NCBI RefSeq assembly: GCF_004362665.1
Contig: NZ_SNXR01000016.1
Span: 80,657-144,656, forward strand
Direction of reading: 5' to 3'
Source: Flavobacterium dankookense
GTDB taxonomy: Bacteria; Bacteroidota; Bacteroidia; Flavobacteriales; Flavobacteriaceae
Length of the DNA stretch: 64,000 nt
This document shows, piece after piece, positions 10,030-21,400 of the stretch. The notes under the pieces are model-generated. The model saw only the letters and a list, made by a program, of their open reading frames with translations, did not search any database and had not been told where the DNA came from. Position numbers and translations under genes: made by a program. Position 1 is the first letter of the stretch. The number at the start of each line of letters is the position of its first letter.

Positions 10030-10261
10030 TTTTGATAAACTTTGAAGTGTAAATTTCTTTATTAGATTGAATTTTAATAACATAAACACTTTTACTTAAA
10101 CTCGATAAATCAATAGTTTTTTGTTTGGCATTGACAGCAAATGTTTTTAATTCCTGACCAATAACCGAATAAATTTTTGCTTGATTTCCAACTAAATTAT
10201 CTTCTATTTGAATTGTCAATTGCAACCCGTTTTTCCGTGAGTTACAGCATTTAAAATACAA
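10030..10261 (-). pseudogene. Orphan T9SS C-terminal sorting domain remnant
   Basis: On the minus strand this segment encodes a recognisable T9SS tail (NGLQLTIQIEDN, then KIYSVIGQELKT, then SKSVYVIKIQSNKE, then KFIKTK) but there is no signal peptide or cargo domain. The YPNP motif that should start it is degraded to CCNSRKNG, the original stop is lost and the frame runs on into the 3' end of the hydrolase gene. Only 38 bases separate it from the next gene. It is best read as the leftover end of a deleted secreted-protein gene. Confidence 0.7.
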
Positions 10262-10299
10262 AAATAAATGGAAGAAATTCTGATAGTAAACTTTACAAA

Positions 10300-12309
10300 T
10301 TAGAACTTAATAATTTTTTCTGTTTTAGTTTCACCAGTTTCAGATTTAATTTTCAATAGATAAATCCCGCTATTCAATTCCGCTATTGAAATTATTTTTG
10401 AATTGTTGGTATATCTTTTAATTTCTTTTCCTTGTAAATCGTAAATAGATTTTTCAAGAATATCAAATGATGTTGTTATAAATATTTGATTATTGGCAGG
10501 ATTTGGATAAATGCTAAAATCAAAAGGTTCAAACATCTCATTGTTTAAAATAGTTGTTGCAACTATTCCAATACTCGGATTCAAATAAGTTCCACTTCCA
10601 GTAGTTTCAAGTTTAATGGCTTTTACTAAATAATATCTTATCACATCGGTCAAATCACCATCATTATAAAATAAATTTGTTGTTGGTGTTGAAGTTAATC
10701 TTTCAAAAGGACCAAATTCGGTATAACTTCTATAAACGTGATAACCAATAATATCTGTGTCTGTTGATTGTAACCAACTTATAGAGTGACCATTTGAAAA
10801 AGAAACTTGAACATTTGTTGGTGGTTTCACTTGATTTAACCTCAATGTTGGATCTCCATGGTATTGAAAATGCGTACGATTCCAATAATCAGGTGTGTCA
10901 TATTGTTGTGATGGTTTTTGATATAAAGAATTAGTTTGACTGTGATCCATAATTCGTTTACAACTCCAACCCATTGTTTCTCCCATTCCAGGTTGATGAA
11001 AAATATTAATTCCAGTTGTGGTATAAATCAACCCTAAACATTTTGTGTTTTGAGCTAAAAGATCTCTTATTTTTCCATAAGCACCTAGTGTAAAAGGTTC
11101 GTCCCAAAATCCCCAATAACTTTGATCGCTAGAAAAAATGGTAGTATTCATTCCATAGGTTTGCCATTGATAAGTATCAGGAACTTGTATATTTTGCATA
11201 AATATTTGGTAAGGACCATTTTGTTCAACCCATTGAGGAAAAGGTTGATTTCCTGAATAAAAATCAACATTTTCGGCTTTAGAAATTGGAATGAGACTTC
11301 TGTACGAACCATCATTAGAGTTATCATATCCAAAATGGAAAGCGGTTTTGTTTCCCATATCAAAACCATCAGCAACAATTCTATAATTATGCAATCGATT
11401 TAAGTAATTTCGGAGTAGGTTTTCTTCATTAATCGAGCTTCCCGCAATATCAGCAAAATCAACTCTTCCAAAAGCCATTTCTAAGGAAGACGGAATATAA
11501 TCTTGATCCCATTTTAGATCATTTGGTAAATTTATGGCTTTAACATCAATGTTTCCGGGGTTGTAAGTGGCTGCATCAGTGTAAACACCATCAATATCAG
11601 CATAAAAACAATCGGCACCACGAGCTCCTTTATTTTCGTCGTGTTCATCTGGTGCAGATTCTCCTTGACCCGAACGTGCTATCGGAATATGACCAAGTAA
11701 AAATAAATGACTTGGTTTGTCATTTATTGGCGAATTATTGTAAGCCGCAATAATTGCATTTTTTACAGTAATTATGCTGTTTTCTGTTTCCCATGTTGTG
11801 GCTCGTGGTACATATATTTCAATAACAAACCAACCTTCATTAGTTAGATCATGCTTCAATTGTAAAATTTCAGCAGCTAAACTTGTTTCAAAAGAAGTAT
11901 CAATTACCAAAATCATTCTTCCTTTATAATTGGATTGATCATATCGTAAGCAAGCGGTAACGTAACCTGTTGCAACATCGGTTCCAGTGTTTCTAGAAAC
12001 TTGATATTCATAGGATTGGCCAACAGTTGCTGTATTGTCAAACCAAGTTGCTGACACTGGATAGTTTGAAACCATTGTTGTCCAGTCTAAATTTGAACCA
12101 TTTATTGGTCTTCTTTTTATAGTGTAGTTTTCTGATGTATTGTATATATTTTCGAGTAAGTTCAAAGTAATTCCTGCTGGAGTTTCACTTGCCGTTGCAG
12201 AAATCAAACAAACTCTTCTTCCGTTAGTGTTGAAATTATAATCGAAATTAAATTGTCCGTATATTTGACTGGTGAAAATAAAGACAAATAAAAGTATATT
12301 TTTTTTCAT
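10300..12309 (-). CDS. Large secreted protein with T9SS sorting domain, possible gingipain-like fold
   Basis: A 669-residue protein. Residues 1-18 are a signal peptide. A fibronectin-like segment (about 25-115) precedes a mixed alpha/beta region (about 125-450) that starts MILVIDTSFETSLAAEI and contains HLFLLGHIPIARSG followed by an Asp/His-rich loop; this layout recalls the caspase-like C25 fold, but I cannot point to a convincing His-Cys pair, so peptidase activity is not claimed. A second FN3-like segment (about 505-590) contains SWLQSTDTDIIGYHVYRS. The C-terminal 75 residues are a T9SS type A tail (YPNPANNQIFI ... TEKIIKF). Expected at the surface or outside. Confidence 0.85.
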   Translation of the reverse strand: MKKNILLFVFIFTSQIYGQFNFDYNFNTNGRRVCLISATASETPAGITLNLLENIYNTSENYTIKRRPINGSNLDWTTMVSNYPVSATWFDNTATVGQSYEYQVSRNTGTDVATGYVTACLRYDQSNYKGRMILVIDTSFETSLAAEILQLKHDLTNEGWFVIEIYVPRATTWETENSIITVKNAIIAAYNNSPINDKPSHLFLLGHIPIARSGQGESAPDEHDENKGARGADCFYADIDGVYTDAATYNPGNIDVKAINLPNDLKWDQDYIPSSLEMAFGRVDFADIAGSSINEENLLRNYLNRLHNYRIVADGFDMGNKTAFHFGYDNSNDGSYRSLIPISKAENVDFYSGNQPFPQWVEQNGPYQIFMQNIQVPDTYQWQTYGMNTTIFSSDQSYWGFWDEPFTLGAYGKIRDLLAQNTKCLGLIYTTTGINIFHQPGMGETMGWSCKRIMDHSQTNSLYQKPSQQYDTPDYWNRTHFQYHGDPTLRLNQVKPPTNVQVSFSNGHSISWLQSTDTDIIGYHVYRSYTEFGPFERLTSTPTTNLFYNDGDLTDVIRYYLVKAIKLETTGSGTYLNPSIGIVATTILNNEMFEPFDFSIYPNPANNQIFITTSFDILEKSIYDLQGKEIKRYTNNSKIISIAELNSGIYLLKIKSETGETKTEKIIKF

Positions 12310-12390
12310 ACGTTATCAATTTTGTACTATAAATTTAATACATCTATTGTTTCGATAGTATTAATTAACATTTGTTGAATCTTTTAAAGA

Positions 12391-13200
12391 ATGAAAATCT
12401 ATATTGACCAAATTGGAAATCATCATGTTTTTGAAACAACACCAAAGCGAATTGTTTCTCTAGTTCCATCACAAACCGAATTATTATATGATTTAGGTCT
12501 AGAAGAGAGTATTGTAGGCATCACAAAATTTTGCGTTCATCCGTTTCATTTTAAGTCCACAAAAAAAATTATTGGTGGCACGAAAAAAGTACATTTTGAA
12601 AAAATAAGATTGCTTCAACCCGATATTATTATTGCCAATAAAGAAGAAAATATAATTGAAATAGTTGAAGAATTGTCAAAAATTTGTCCGGTTTGGGTAA
12701 CTGATATCATTACTATTGAAGACAATCTACAAATGATTACCGATTTTGGTGCATTATTCAATAAGCGAACGGAATCTCAAAAATGGATGGATAAAATCAA
12801 CTTTGCTCGGAATGATTTCAATCATTTTATGAAAGACAAATCGATACAAAAGGTAGCTTATTTTATTTGGGCAAATCCTTATATGGTTGCTGGTGGAGAC
12901 ACTTTCATCAATGAAATGTTGAAGTTGAATAAATTTGAAAATATTTATGATAATAATCCAAAGTATGAAGGTCGTTATCCAGAAGTTGTAGTTCAAAAAA
13001 TGCGAATTCAAGGCGATCCTGATTTGGTATTGCTTTCATCAGAACCTTTTCCTTTTACCGATGAACATGCGTTTGAATTGGGAAGACATACACATCATGC
13101 GAAAACTGTTTTTGTTGACGGCGAAATTTTTTCTTGGTATGGAAGTAGAATTATTAAAGCTTTTGATTATTTCAAGATAATGCACCAAAAAATTGCATAA
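12391..13200 (+). CDS. BtuF-like helical-backbone substrate-binding protein
   Basis: A 269-residue protein of the PF01497 periplasmic-binding family, which binds cobalamin or ferric siderophores. RIVSLVPSQTELLYDLGL at residues 20-37 and GGTKKVHFEKIRLLQPDIII further on are typical. Unusually for a binding protein it has no signal peptide or lipobox: the sequence begins MKIYIDQIGNHHVF, and the conserved fold starts only 20 residues in. Flavobacterial members of this type are often leaderless and stand alone without permease genes, as here. It may act in the cytoplasm or be exported by another route. It is followed by a strong terminator. Confidence 0.8.
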   Translation: MKIYIDQIGNHHVFETTPKRIVSLVPSQTELLYDLGLEESIVGITKFCVHPFHFKSTKKIIGGTKKVHFEKIRLLQPDIIIANKEENIIEIVEELSKICPVWVTDIITIEDNLQMITDFGALFNKRTESQKWMDKINFARNDFNHFMKDKSIQKVAYFIWANPYMVAGGDTFINEMLKLNKFENIYDNNPKYEGRYPEVVVQKMRIQGDPDLVLLSSEPFPFTDEHAFELGRHTHHAKTVFVDGEIFSWYGSRIIKAFDYFKIMHQKIA

Positions 13201-13205
13201 AAAAA

Positions 13206-13237
13206 CCAGTGCCGTTCAAAACACTGGATTTTTTTTA
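13206..13237 (+). terminator. Terminator of the BtuF-like gene
   Basis: CCAGTG / CACTGG arms with a 10-base loop and a T run of nine bases follow the stop by a few bases. Confidence 0.65.
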
Positions 13238-13357
13238 ACTAACCCTAACCAAAACGTGATAAAACCAATTTTCACATTACAAATTTACGTCATGTAGTTT
13301 GGTTTTAATGTTAAGGATATGTTATTCTTATGTTATTGATTTCTAAATTTTTAGAAA

Positions 13358-14065
13358 TTATTTTTTGTCTTGTAAAGCAAACACTTTTTTCAATAAATCT
13401 GAAGATCTTGAATTTAAGTTGGTTCTAATGCTTTTTTCTTCAACAGCTATCATTTTAAAAACACCTTCAAGCGCTTTGTTTGTTGTATAATCCGTTAAGT
13501 CCGGATTTACTTTTTTAACTAATGGAATGGTATTGTATTTTTTAATAATATTTGCCCAAACTTTATCGGCTCCAACTTTAGTAAATGAATTTTTAATTAC
13601 TGGATTGAACTTTGCATATAAAGCTGTTGTAGTTGAATTTTGCAAATAACTAGTAGCAGCTGTTTCATTGCCCATCAAAATATTTTTAGCATCGCTAAAA
13701 CTCATTCCTTTAATGGCATCAACGAAAATAGGAGTAGACTCTTTTACAGCATCTTCGGCAGCACGATTTAAAACTAATAATCCTTCATCGGCTAATTTCC
13801 CTAAACCTATTTTTCGCAACGAACTGTCAACTTTTTTCAGTTCCTCTGGCAACAATATTTTTACCATTTCATTTTTATAAAATCCGTCTGTAGCAGTAAG
13901 TTTTGACACTTGTTTTGAAATTCCATTGTTCAACGCCTCTTTCAATCCACCCGAAATATCCAAGCCTTGTGTCTGTCCCATATTTGGCAATTGATTGGCA
14001 ACTTGTTGTAATTCAGCACAACTTAAAAAAATAAAGCAACCCAATAATAATAAATAATTTTTCAT
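13358..14065 (-). CDS. DUF4197 lipoprotein
   Basis: A 235-residue lipoprotein: MKNYLLLLGCFIFLSC gives a short signal peptide with lipobox LSC. The mature part is alpha-helical and matches DUF4197, with LKEALNNGISKQV, the run LADEGLLVLNRAAEDAVKES, GMSFSDAKNIL and DYTTNKALEGVFKMIAVEEK. The family is widespread in Gram-negative bacteria and has no established function; periplasmic membrane-anchored location is expected. It is divergent from the mutase gene. Confidence 0.88.
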   Translation of the reverse strand: MKNYLLLLGCFIFLSCAELQQVANQLPNMGQTQGLDISGGLKEALNNGISKQVSKLTATDGFYKNEMVKILLPEELKKVDSSLRKIGLGKLADEGLLVLNRAAEDAVKESTPIFVDAIKGMSFSDAKNILMGNETAATSYLQNSTTTALYAKFNPVIKNSFTKVGADKVWANIIKKYNTIPLVKKVNPDLTDYTTNKALEGVFKMIAVEEKSIRTNLNSRSSDLLKKVFALQDKK

Positions 14066-14187
14066 GTTTTAACTCTTTTTAGAATAATAAATCTTTTGCA
14101 AGATAAGCCAAAAATTATGCCAATTATTCTTCGAATAATTTTTAATAAAATCGTAAATTGCGCACTCAAAATTATCATATTCACAAT

Positions 14188-17100
14188 ATGGAAGCACAAA
14201 TACCTTATATTCCTAAAAATAAAGTTCGAATTGTTACTGCTGCATCACTTTTTGACGGACATGATGCCGCTATCAATATTATGCGTCGTATCATTCAAGC
14301 CACAGGTGTAGAAGTAATTCACCTTGGACACGACAGAAGCGTGGAAGAAGTAGTTAATACTGCTATTCAAGAAGATGCAAATGCTATTGCGATGACTTCC
14401 TATCAAGGTGGTCATAATGAGTATTTTAAATACATGTATGATTTGCTTAAAGAAAAAGGTGCAGGTCATATCAAAATATTTGGCGGTGGCGGTGGCGTTA
14501 TACTTCCATCTGAAATTGCTGAACTACAAGAATATGGTATTACTAGAATTTATTCTCCTGATGATGGTCGCGCCATGGGTTTACAAGGAATGATTAACGA
14601 TTTAGTAAAACAATCTGATTATCCTGTTGGAGATGTTCTTAATGGTGAAATCAATCATTTGGAAGAGAAAAATCCAACATCAATTGCTCGTGTGATTTCT
14701 TCTGCAGAGAATTTTCCGGATGTAGCCAAAGAAACTCTTGATGCTATTCATAAAAAGAATGAAACATCAAAAATTCCAGTTTTAGGAATTACCGGAACTG
14801 GTGGTGCAGGAAAATCATCGTTAGTAGATGAATTAGTTCGTCGTTTTCTAATCGATTTCCCAGAGAAAACTATCGGATTAATTTCTGTAGATCCATCCAA
14901 ACGAAAAACTGGCGGCGCATTATTAGGTGACAGAATTCGTATGAATGCTATTAATAATCCAAGAGTTTATATGCGCTCGTTAGCAACTCGTCAATCGAAT
15001 TTAGCGTTGTCTAAATATGTAAACGAAGCTATTCAAGTATTGAAAGCTGCAAAATATGATATCATCATTTTGGAAACTTCTGGAATTGGACAATCCGATA
15101 CTGAAATTATTGAGCATTCCGATGTTTCGTTATATGTAATGACACCCGAATTTGGTGCGGCAACTCAATTGGAAAAAATTGACATGCTTGATTTTGCCGA
15201 TTTAGTTGCATTGAATAAATTTGATAAACGCGGCGCACTAGATGCATTACGAGATGTAAAGAAACAATACCAACGCAATCACAATCTTTGGGATGTAAAT
15301 CCAGAGGAAATGCCAGTTGTTGGTACTATTGCTTCTCAATTTAATGATCCAGGAATGAATACGTTATACAAGCGTATTATGGATAAAATTGTAGAAAAAA
15401 CAGGAGTTGATTTACATTCTACTTTTGAAATTACTCGTGAAATGAGCGAGAAAATCTTTGTAATTCCGCCACACAGAACACGTTATTTATCTGAAATTGC
15501 AGAGAACAATCGCAAGTATGATGAAACGGTTTTAACACAAGTAGAAGTTGCTCAAAAGCTTTATGGAATTTACAAAACTATTGAAAGTGTAAATAAAAAA
15601 GCGCCTAACTTTGACAAATCAGGAATTGATACTACTAGTTTGAATATCAATATTGATAACGGTGACTTCTTAAACTTATTGGTTAAGGAATTCGACCGCG
15701 TAAAAATGAACATCGATCCGTTCAATTGGGAAATAATAATCACTTGGAACGACAAAGTAAACAAATATAAAAATCCAGTGTACAGCTTTAAAGTGCGCGA
15801 CAAGGAAATTAAAATCCAAACGCATACCGAAAGCTTATCGCATTCACAAATCCCGAAAGTGGCGTTGCCAAAATACCAAGCTTGGGGCGATATTTTGAAA
15901 TGGAATTTACAAGAAAATGTACCTGGAGAATTTCCTTTTGCATCTGGACTGTATCCGTTTAAACGTGAAGGCGAAGATCCAAGTAGAATGTTTGCTGGCG
16001 AAGGTGGACCAGAACGTACTAACAAACGTTTTCATTATGTTTCTGCGGGTTTACCCGCAAAACGGTTATCAACCGCTTTTGATAGTGTAACATTATATGG
16101 AAATGATCCTGATTTGCGTCCAGATATTTATGGAAAAATTGGTAACGCTGGTGTTTCCATTTGTTGTTTAGACGATGCGAAGAAATTGTATTCCGGATTT
16201 GATTTAACCCATCCATTGACTTCGGTTTCAATGACGATTAATGGTCCGGCGCCAATGCTATTAGGATTTTTTATGAATGCGGCAATTGACCAAAGTTGCG
16301 AAAAATACATCATCGAAAATAATCTTCAAGTAGAAGTAGAAGAAAAAATAAACGAAATCTACAAGAAAAAAGGAATTCCAAGACCGAGATACAATGGCGA
16401 ATTACCAAATGGCAACAACGGTTTAGGATTGATGCTTTTGGGCGTAACGGGTGATGAAGTTTTGCCAACAGAAGTATATAAAAATATAAAAATAAATACG
16501 CTAGCCCAAGTTCGTGGAACGGTTCAAGCGGATATTTTAAAAGAAGACCAAGCACAGAATACGTGTATTTTTTCTACTGAGTTTGCACTACGATTAATGG
16601 GCGATGTGCAAGAATATTTTATTCAAAAGAATGTTCGTAATTTCTATTCGGTTTCTATTTCGGGCTATCATATTGCTGAAGCAGGAGCAAACCCAATTAC
16701 ACAATTAGCGTTTACCTTAGCCAATGGTTTTACTTATGTAGAATATTATTTGAGCAGAGGAATGGACATCAATGACTTTGGTCCCAACTTGTCGTTTTTC
16801 TTCTCCAATGGTATCGATCCAGAATATGCTGTGATTGGACGTGTGGCAAGAAAGATTTGGGCAAAAGCCTTGAAAAATAAATACGGTGCCAACGAAAGAG
16901 CGCAGATGTTGAAATACCATATCCAAACGTCTGGTCGTTCGCTTCATGCGCAAGAAATTGATTTTAATGACATCCGAACTACGTTGCAAGCACTTTATGC
17001 TATTTATGACAACTGTAATTCGTTGCATACCAATGCTTATGACGAAGCGATTACTACACCAACCGAAGAAAGCGTTCGTCGTGCGATGGCAATTCAATTG

Positions 17101-17613
17101 ATTATCAATAAAGAATTAGGTTTGGCTAAAAACGAAAACCCAATCCAAGGTTCGTTTATTATTGAAGAACTTACGGATTTGGTAGAAGAAGCTGTTTTGA
17201 AAGAATTCGACAAAATAACTGAACGTGGTGGCGTTCTTGGTGCTATGGAAACAATGTACCAGCGCAATCAAATTCAAGAGGAAAGCATGTATTATGAAAT
17301 GCTGAAACACACTGGAGAGTTTCCTATTATTGGTGTAAATACGTTCTTGAGTTCGAAAGGTTCGCCAACGGTTTTACCAGCGGAAGTAATTCGTGCTACC
17401 GAAGAAGAGAAACAGTTCCAAATTCAAACGCTTGAAAACTTGCATAAAGCAAATGCTCATGTTGTTCAAGAACAATTGAATATTTTACAAGAAGCAGCCA
17501 TCAACAACCAAAATATGTTTGAAAAATTAATGGACGCTACGAAGGTTTGCACGCTAGGACAGATTACAAGTGCGTTGTTTGAAGTTGGCGGACAATATAG
17601 AAGGAATATGTAG
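14188..17613 (+). CDS. icmF: Fused isobutyryl-CoA mutase with G-protein chaperone
   Basis: 1141 residues from ATG 14188; a TTG at 14158 lies upstream but the conserved domain begins just after the ATG. Order of parts: adenosylcobalamin-binding domain (about 1-150, DGHDAAIN with the cobalt-ligand His25), MeaB-type GTPase (about 165-420, Walker A GTGGAGKS at 203-210), linker, and catalytic barrel (about 550-1141). This order is that of IcmF, which interconverts isobutyryl-CoA and n-butyryl-CoA. The substrate pocket agrees: the residue equivalent to the mutase Tyr in RQYAGF is Phe602 (RMFAGEG), and the Arg of VRNTYI is Gln790 (AQNTCI), the Phe/Gln pair known for IcmF rather than methylmalonyl-CoA mutase. 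[11 protein letters not shown] carries the catalytic His. A monocistronic gene. Confidence 0.93.
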   Translation: MEAQIPYIPKNKVRIVTAASLFDGHDAAINIMRRIIQATGVEVIHLGHDRSVEEVVNTAIQEDANAIAMTSYQGGHNEYFKYMYDLLKEKGAGHIKIFGGGGGVILPSEIAELQEYGITRIYSPDDGRAMGLQGMINDLVKQSDYPVGDVLNGEINHLEEKNPTSIARVISSAENFPDVAKETLDAIHKKNETSKIPVLGITGTGGAGKSSLVDELVRRFLIDFPEKTIGLISVDPSKRKTGGALLGDRIRMNAINNPRVYMRSLATRQSNLALSKYVNEAIQVLKAAKYDIIILETSGIGQSDTEIIEHSDVSLYVMTPEFGAATQLEKIDMLDFADLVALNKFDKRGALDALRDVKKQYQRNHNLWDVNPEEMPVVGTIASQFNDPGMNTLYKRIMDKIVEKTGVDLHSTFEITREMSEKIFVIPPHRTRYLSEIAENNRKYDETVLTQVEVAQKLYGIYKTIESVNKKAPNFDKSGIDTTSLNINIDNGDFLNLLVKEFDRVKMNIDPFNWEIIITWNDKVNKYKNPVYSFKVRDKEIKIQTHTESLSHSQIPKVALPKYQAWGDILKWNLQENVPGEFPFASGLYPFKREGEDPSRMFAGEGGPERTNKRFHYVSAGLPAKRLSTAFDSVTLYGNDPDLRPDIYGKIGNAGVSICCLDDAKKLYSGFDLTHPLTSVSMTINGPAPMLLGFFMNAAIDQSCEKYIIENNLQVEVEEKINEIYKKKGIPRPRYNGELPNGNNGLGLMLLGVTGDEVLPTEVYKNIKINTLAQVRGTVQADILKEDQAQNTCIFSTEFALRLMGDVQEYFIQKNVRNFYSVSISGYHIAEAGANPITQLAFTLANGFTYVEYYLSRGMDINDFGPNLSFFFSNGIDPEYAVIGRVARKIWAKALKNKYGANERAQMLKYHIQTSGRSLHAQEIDFNDIRTTLQALYAIYDNCNSLHTNAYDEAITTPTEESVRRAMAIQLIINKELGLAKNENPIQGSFIIEELTDLVEEAVLKEFDKITERGGVLGAMETMYQRNQIQEESMYYEMLKHTGEFPIIGVNTFLSSKGSPTVLPAEVIRATEEEKQFQIQTLENLHKANAHVVQEQLNILQEAAINNQNMFEKLMDATKVCTLGQITSALFEVGGQYRRNM

Positions 17614-17619
17614 GTTATT

Positions 17620-17700
17620 TTTAGACTACTTAGATTAGTTAGACTTCTTAGATTGTTAGATTTTTAGACTTCTTAGATTTTTAGACTGGTTAGATTGGAG
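17620..17700. repeat. TTAGA-rich degenerate intergenic repeat, copy 1
   Basis: About 80 bases built from TTAGACT, TTAGATT and CTTAGA units after the icmF stop. The same composition recurs at 22135-22226 and 23680-23716, with shared strings such as TTAGACTACTTAGA. No coding frame. Confidence 0.7.
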
Positions 17701-17737
17701 GATTGGTAAGAATGTTTTGAATTAAATTAAATAGGTT

Positions 17738-18232
17738 ATGAAAAAAAGAATTTTATTACTCCTTTCCGTTTTTTGGGTTGCTATTAGTTGTTCTTCTTCA
17801 GATGATAATAGTACTACTGTAGATTCAAATATCTTAGTTGATGGTGTTGCATTTAATCCAACTAACTTTAGAGTTGATAACGGAAGTTCAAATGCTCTTG
17901 GCGTGTCCTCTTTAGTTTTTAGTCTAACTAAAGGAAGTATATATACTGCTAATTATGAGGCATTAGTTTTTACGATTGAATATCCATTAACTTCTAGTAG
18001 TTCTCCAAACGGCACTTATGAATTTGGTATCGGAGAAACTGCTACTACATTATTCGCAAATGGTTCTTATGCCAAAGGAACGAAGTTTTATAGTTTAGCT
18101 GGTTATTCCGTAAAAGTTACTGCATTGGGAGAAAGCAAGTATAAACTTGAGTTTCAAAATATAGAAGCAGTAAGTTTTCCTGATGGTTATGTAAAAATAG
18201 TTTCAGGTTATTGTGAAGGAGATTTTAATTAA
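17738..18232 (+). CDS. Hypothetical lipoprotein
   Basis: 164 residues. MKKRILLLLSVFWVAISC gives a signal peptide with lipobox AISC, followed by a Ser/Asp-rich linker (SSSDDNSTT) and a small all-beta domain rich in Thr, Ser, Tyr and Gly. I do not recognise the family. The pattern fits a surface-exposed or periplasmic lipoprotein; the SSDDN linker after the Cys recalls Bacteroidetes lipoprotein export signals (acidic residues after the Cys), which would put it on the cell surface, but this is inference. Single gene with its own terminator. Confidence 0.8.
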   Translation: MKKRILLLLSVFWVAISCSSSDDNSTTVDSNILVDGVAFNPTNFRVDNGSSNALGVSSLVFSLTKGSIYTANYEALVFTIEYPLTSSSSPNGTYEFGIGETATTLFANGSYAKGTKFYSLAGYSVKVTALGESKYKLEFQNIEAVSFPDGYVKIVSGYCEGDFN

Positions 18233-18252
18233 AATTGTTTGATTTAAGAATA

Positions 18253-18284
18253 AAAAACCTCACATGACTGTGAGGTTTTTTTTT
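18253..18284 (+). terminator. Terminator of the lipoprotein gene
   Basis: A 12-bp stem (AAAAACCTCACA / TGTGAGGTTTTT), 4-base loop and a T run. The interspersed repeat copy 1 starts directly at its end. Confidence 0.8.
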
Positions 18285-18364
18285 GCTTCTCAATACATTT
18301 TTGGCTTTAATGGTTTGTGTTTCTATTTATAGTTTTAGTGAGCCAAAAACACTCGAAGAGACGA
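18285..18364. repeat. 80-bp interspersed repeat, copy 1
   Basis: An 80-base unit that is repeated at 22227-22306 with only about five differences and, truncated to 27 bases, at 23653-23679. Its ends form an imperfect inverted repeat: the left end runs TACATTTTTGGCT and the right end AGCCAAAAAC-ACTCGAAGAG. No open frame. Confidence 0.85.
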
Positions 18365-18389
18365 AGTGGATTTACAATTTTTTTAGAAA

Positions 18390-18416
18390 AAAAAGACCTT
18401 TCATCACGAAAGGTCT
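18390..18416 (-). terminator. Terminator of the large T9SS protein gene
   Basis: GACCTTTC / GAAAGGTC arms (18395-18402 and 18408-18415) with a 5-base loop, followed on the minus strand by a long T run. It lies 27 bases past the stop codon. Confidence 0.8.
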
Positions 18417-18442
18417 TTTTAAATTATTTCAAACAATAGTAT

Positions 18443-21400
18443 CTATTTGATAATCAATTTTTCAATCATTCCGTCAGTTGTTTTTAGAAGGTAAATTCCT
18501 TTTGGGTAATTCATTTCTAAAGTGGTTGTATTTTCTTTTTCGGTAACTCTTCTTCCTGTTACATCAAATAAACTAACCGAGACTTCTCTGTTGAAATAAA
18601 CTTTTCCATCAATTACAGGATTTGGATAAACAACAAATGAATTTGGATTTCCAATAAAATCGTCATTGCCAAGTGTATCGTTTGTAATTTCATAGATACT
18701 CAACGTTGCGCTAATCTCATTTGCCATAACTACTAATCCTTTGTTAATTGGACTGTTAGTAGGAGCGATGTAAATAATACCTTCTGGTGCTAAATCACCT
18801 CCAACTGCAGTTGTAGTTCTACTGTTTTTATAAGAAACAAATACTGGAGCTAATGGATTTGTAATGTCATATGTCATTAAACCACCTGTTCTTTCTAAGG
18901 TAATAAACGTATACGTTGCACCATTGATTTGACCAACCGTAATTCCTTCTGGTTCTGGACCTTTATTATCGCTTCTGTTTTTTAAGTTATTGTTATCGTT
19001 GCTTGCGTTGAATAAAGCCTCAAAAGTTGGATCATTAGCCGTAATTTTTTCAAAATCATCACCACTGTCATACACTAATTGTCCTGTGGTTGTATTCCAA
19101 ATACTAAACGAACGTGAACCAAAAACGTGAATTTCATCAAAATCGCCGTCATTATCGGTATCACCAGAAGCATTGGTTACTGTTAATCTTCCTAAATTGG
19201 AATTCTTTTTAAGCAAAGCAGCATTAGGGAAAACGCTTGAGTCTAAAGTATAAGCACTACTTCCTACGCGAACTTCTTCGGCTAAAGCATCATAATCTCT
19301 TGCATCACCTTCATTGGCAGTTACAAGATAAGTTGTTCCTGCAACAGTATAATTGGCAATAGCATCTGGCATATACATTCCTTTTATTGGCCAATTGCCC
19401 ATGAATATCGCTCCAAATTGATCTGATGTATCTAATGAGTTTCCAGTTAAACTATGGTCTTTTAATCCTAATGGAGTAATAGCTGTGATTTGGTTTGAAA
19501 CTAAATCAATTGTTGCCACAGCATTGTTTTCTTGCAATGTTACCCAAGCTTTTAAACCATCGTCTGCTACAGTAATATATTCTGGTTCAACGTCTTTTGA
19601 AACTGTTGCATTTACACCAAAAACTCTTAATCCGCTTGCTTTTAAAGTCGCTAATTGACTATCAAAAGCATTGAAATTTAAATTCGTAACATCCGATTGT
19701 TGCACGTTGTTAAATCCACCACTCACATTGATTATTGAAATACTTCCTTCTGGATCAATAGTATAATCGCTGTTTGGTTGTCCTTCGTTTGCTGTTAGCA
19801 CTTTTGTTCCTTCTGGTGTGAACGTAATCATATCTGGTAAAACACCCGCTTCAACAACTGAACCCACTGTTCCGTTGGCATCCATGAAAACTACTTTTCC
19901 GTTACCGAAATTGGCACCTTCCACTGTTGCAACTAAAATTCCGTTTTTGAACGCAATACTTGTTCCTCCAATTCCATACGAAGACAAATCGATTGATTGT
20001 ATGCTAGTGATAGCTGAAGGGTTTGAAAAGTCTAAAATTTCTACTTTTGAAGCGGTAGAATTCATCACAAATAAACGTTGTGTTACTGGATCGTGCGCTA
20101 CGATTTCTGCTGAACCCGTTGCATCTACTAAATAGCTCGACAGGAAATTAATGTCTAAAGCATTTGAACCTACAGCTGCGTCCGTTTCGTCATCAAGGAT
20201 ATAAACTATGTTTTGTGAAATACCAGTAATGTTAGCTCCTGAAGCATTTGAAATGGCTAACACAAAGTATCTATCTCCATTAGCAACAGCATCATCGTTT
20301 AAAGTAACATTTACAGTTTGTGATGTACTTCCTATTGGGAAAGTTATCGTTTCATTAGTGTAAGTATATTCCGTTCCGTTAGTTGCTGTTCCTACATTCG
20401 AAACAATGGCAACATTAACGGTAACTATAGAAGCAGCAGCATTAGAAAGATTGATTGTTATTTGTGCAGTTCCATCATTTTCGTTAACAATCCTTGTTTC
20501 TGAAGCAAATGCAATATTAGAAGCCAAAACAGGAGTGAATGTTCCCGGCGAAGCTAAAACATTTAAACCTAACGATTGCCCAACTAAATTAGTAGCTGGA
20601 GCCCAATTGGTTCCGTCGTTTAAGTTTCCATTTGGATTTAATAATTCTAACGAAGGACCATTTCCGTCAGGTGATAAAGGCCAAGGCGACGCATCGTCAT
20701 AAGAAACTTGACTGATTATAGCTCCAATTGAATTCAGGATTTGAAGGTTTTCACCACCGTTTCCAAGCGCATTACTAATTCCTTGTGGCATATCAATAAA
20801 CGATACACCATAAAAAGCATCCGCGCTAGTTTTGTCTGTAGCTAATAATACTATACCACCAGCAGCAATTGATAATTCACTAAATTCAAAAGTGAAGTTG
20901 CTTTCGTCTTTTACTTTTATACCGCCTAATGCAATGGCAGAAGCCGAATTGTTATAGATTTCTATAAATTCCAATTGGTTTGAATTAGCCGAAGGTGCAT
21001 TGTACATGATTTCAGTAATAAGCAATCCTGAAGTCAAGGTATTGTAATATAAACTTGGACTGACATAAGTAGGCGACAACGCATTGTTTGAAGCATCTTG
21101 AACATTGCTAACCGTTAGTTGATATGCACTTCCAATGGTAAAACCTGAATGTGTAAGTGTAACGGAATTCAAGGTAGCGTTATAAACCGCACTCGTAATA
21201 GTTAAACTTGGAGCAAAATCATAATTAGCAATCGTTTCAGCTGATGCTGGGTTTAAGCTTTCTGAAAATATCACTTCAACTGTATATTGAGTTAATACAT
21301 TTACAATGGCGACCGTTGGAGCCGAAGTATCATTAGCCGAAAAAACAAATTGCGTACTATTGAAAGGTAAATCAGGAGTTGTGCTATTATTATGGTCGTC

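Noticed and set aside
10300..12309. Active C25 (gingipain-like) peptidase
   Set aside because: The fold resemblance is vague and I could not identify a convincing catalytic His-Cys pair.
14158..14187. TTG start for icmF
   Set aside because: The added residues are not part of the cobalamin domain and an ATG follows ten codons later at the expected position.
14188..17613. Methylmalonyl-CoA mutase
   Set aside because: Domain order and the Phe/Gln pocket residues fit isobutyryl-CoA mutase.
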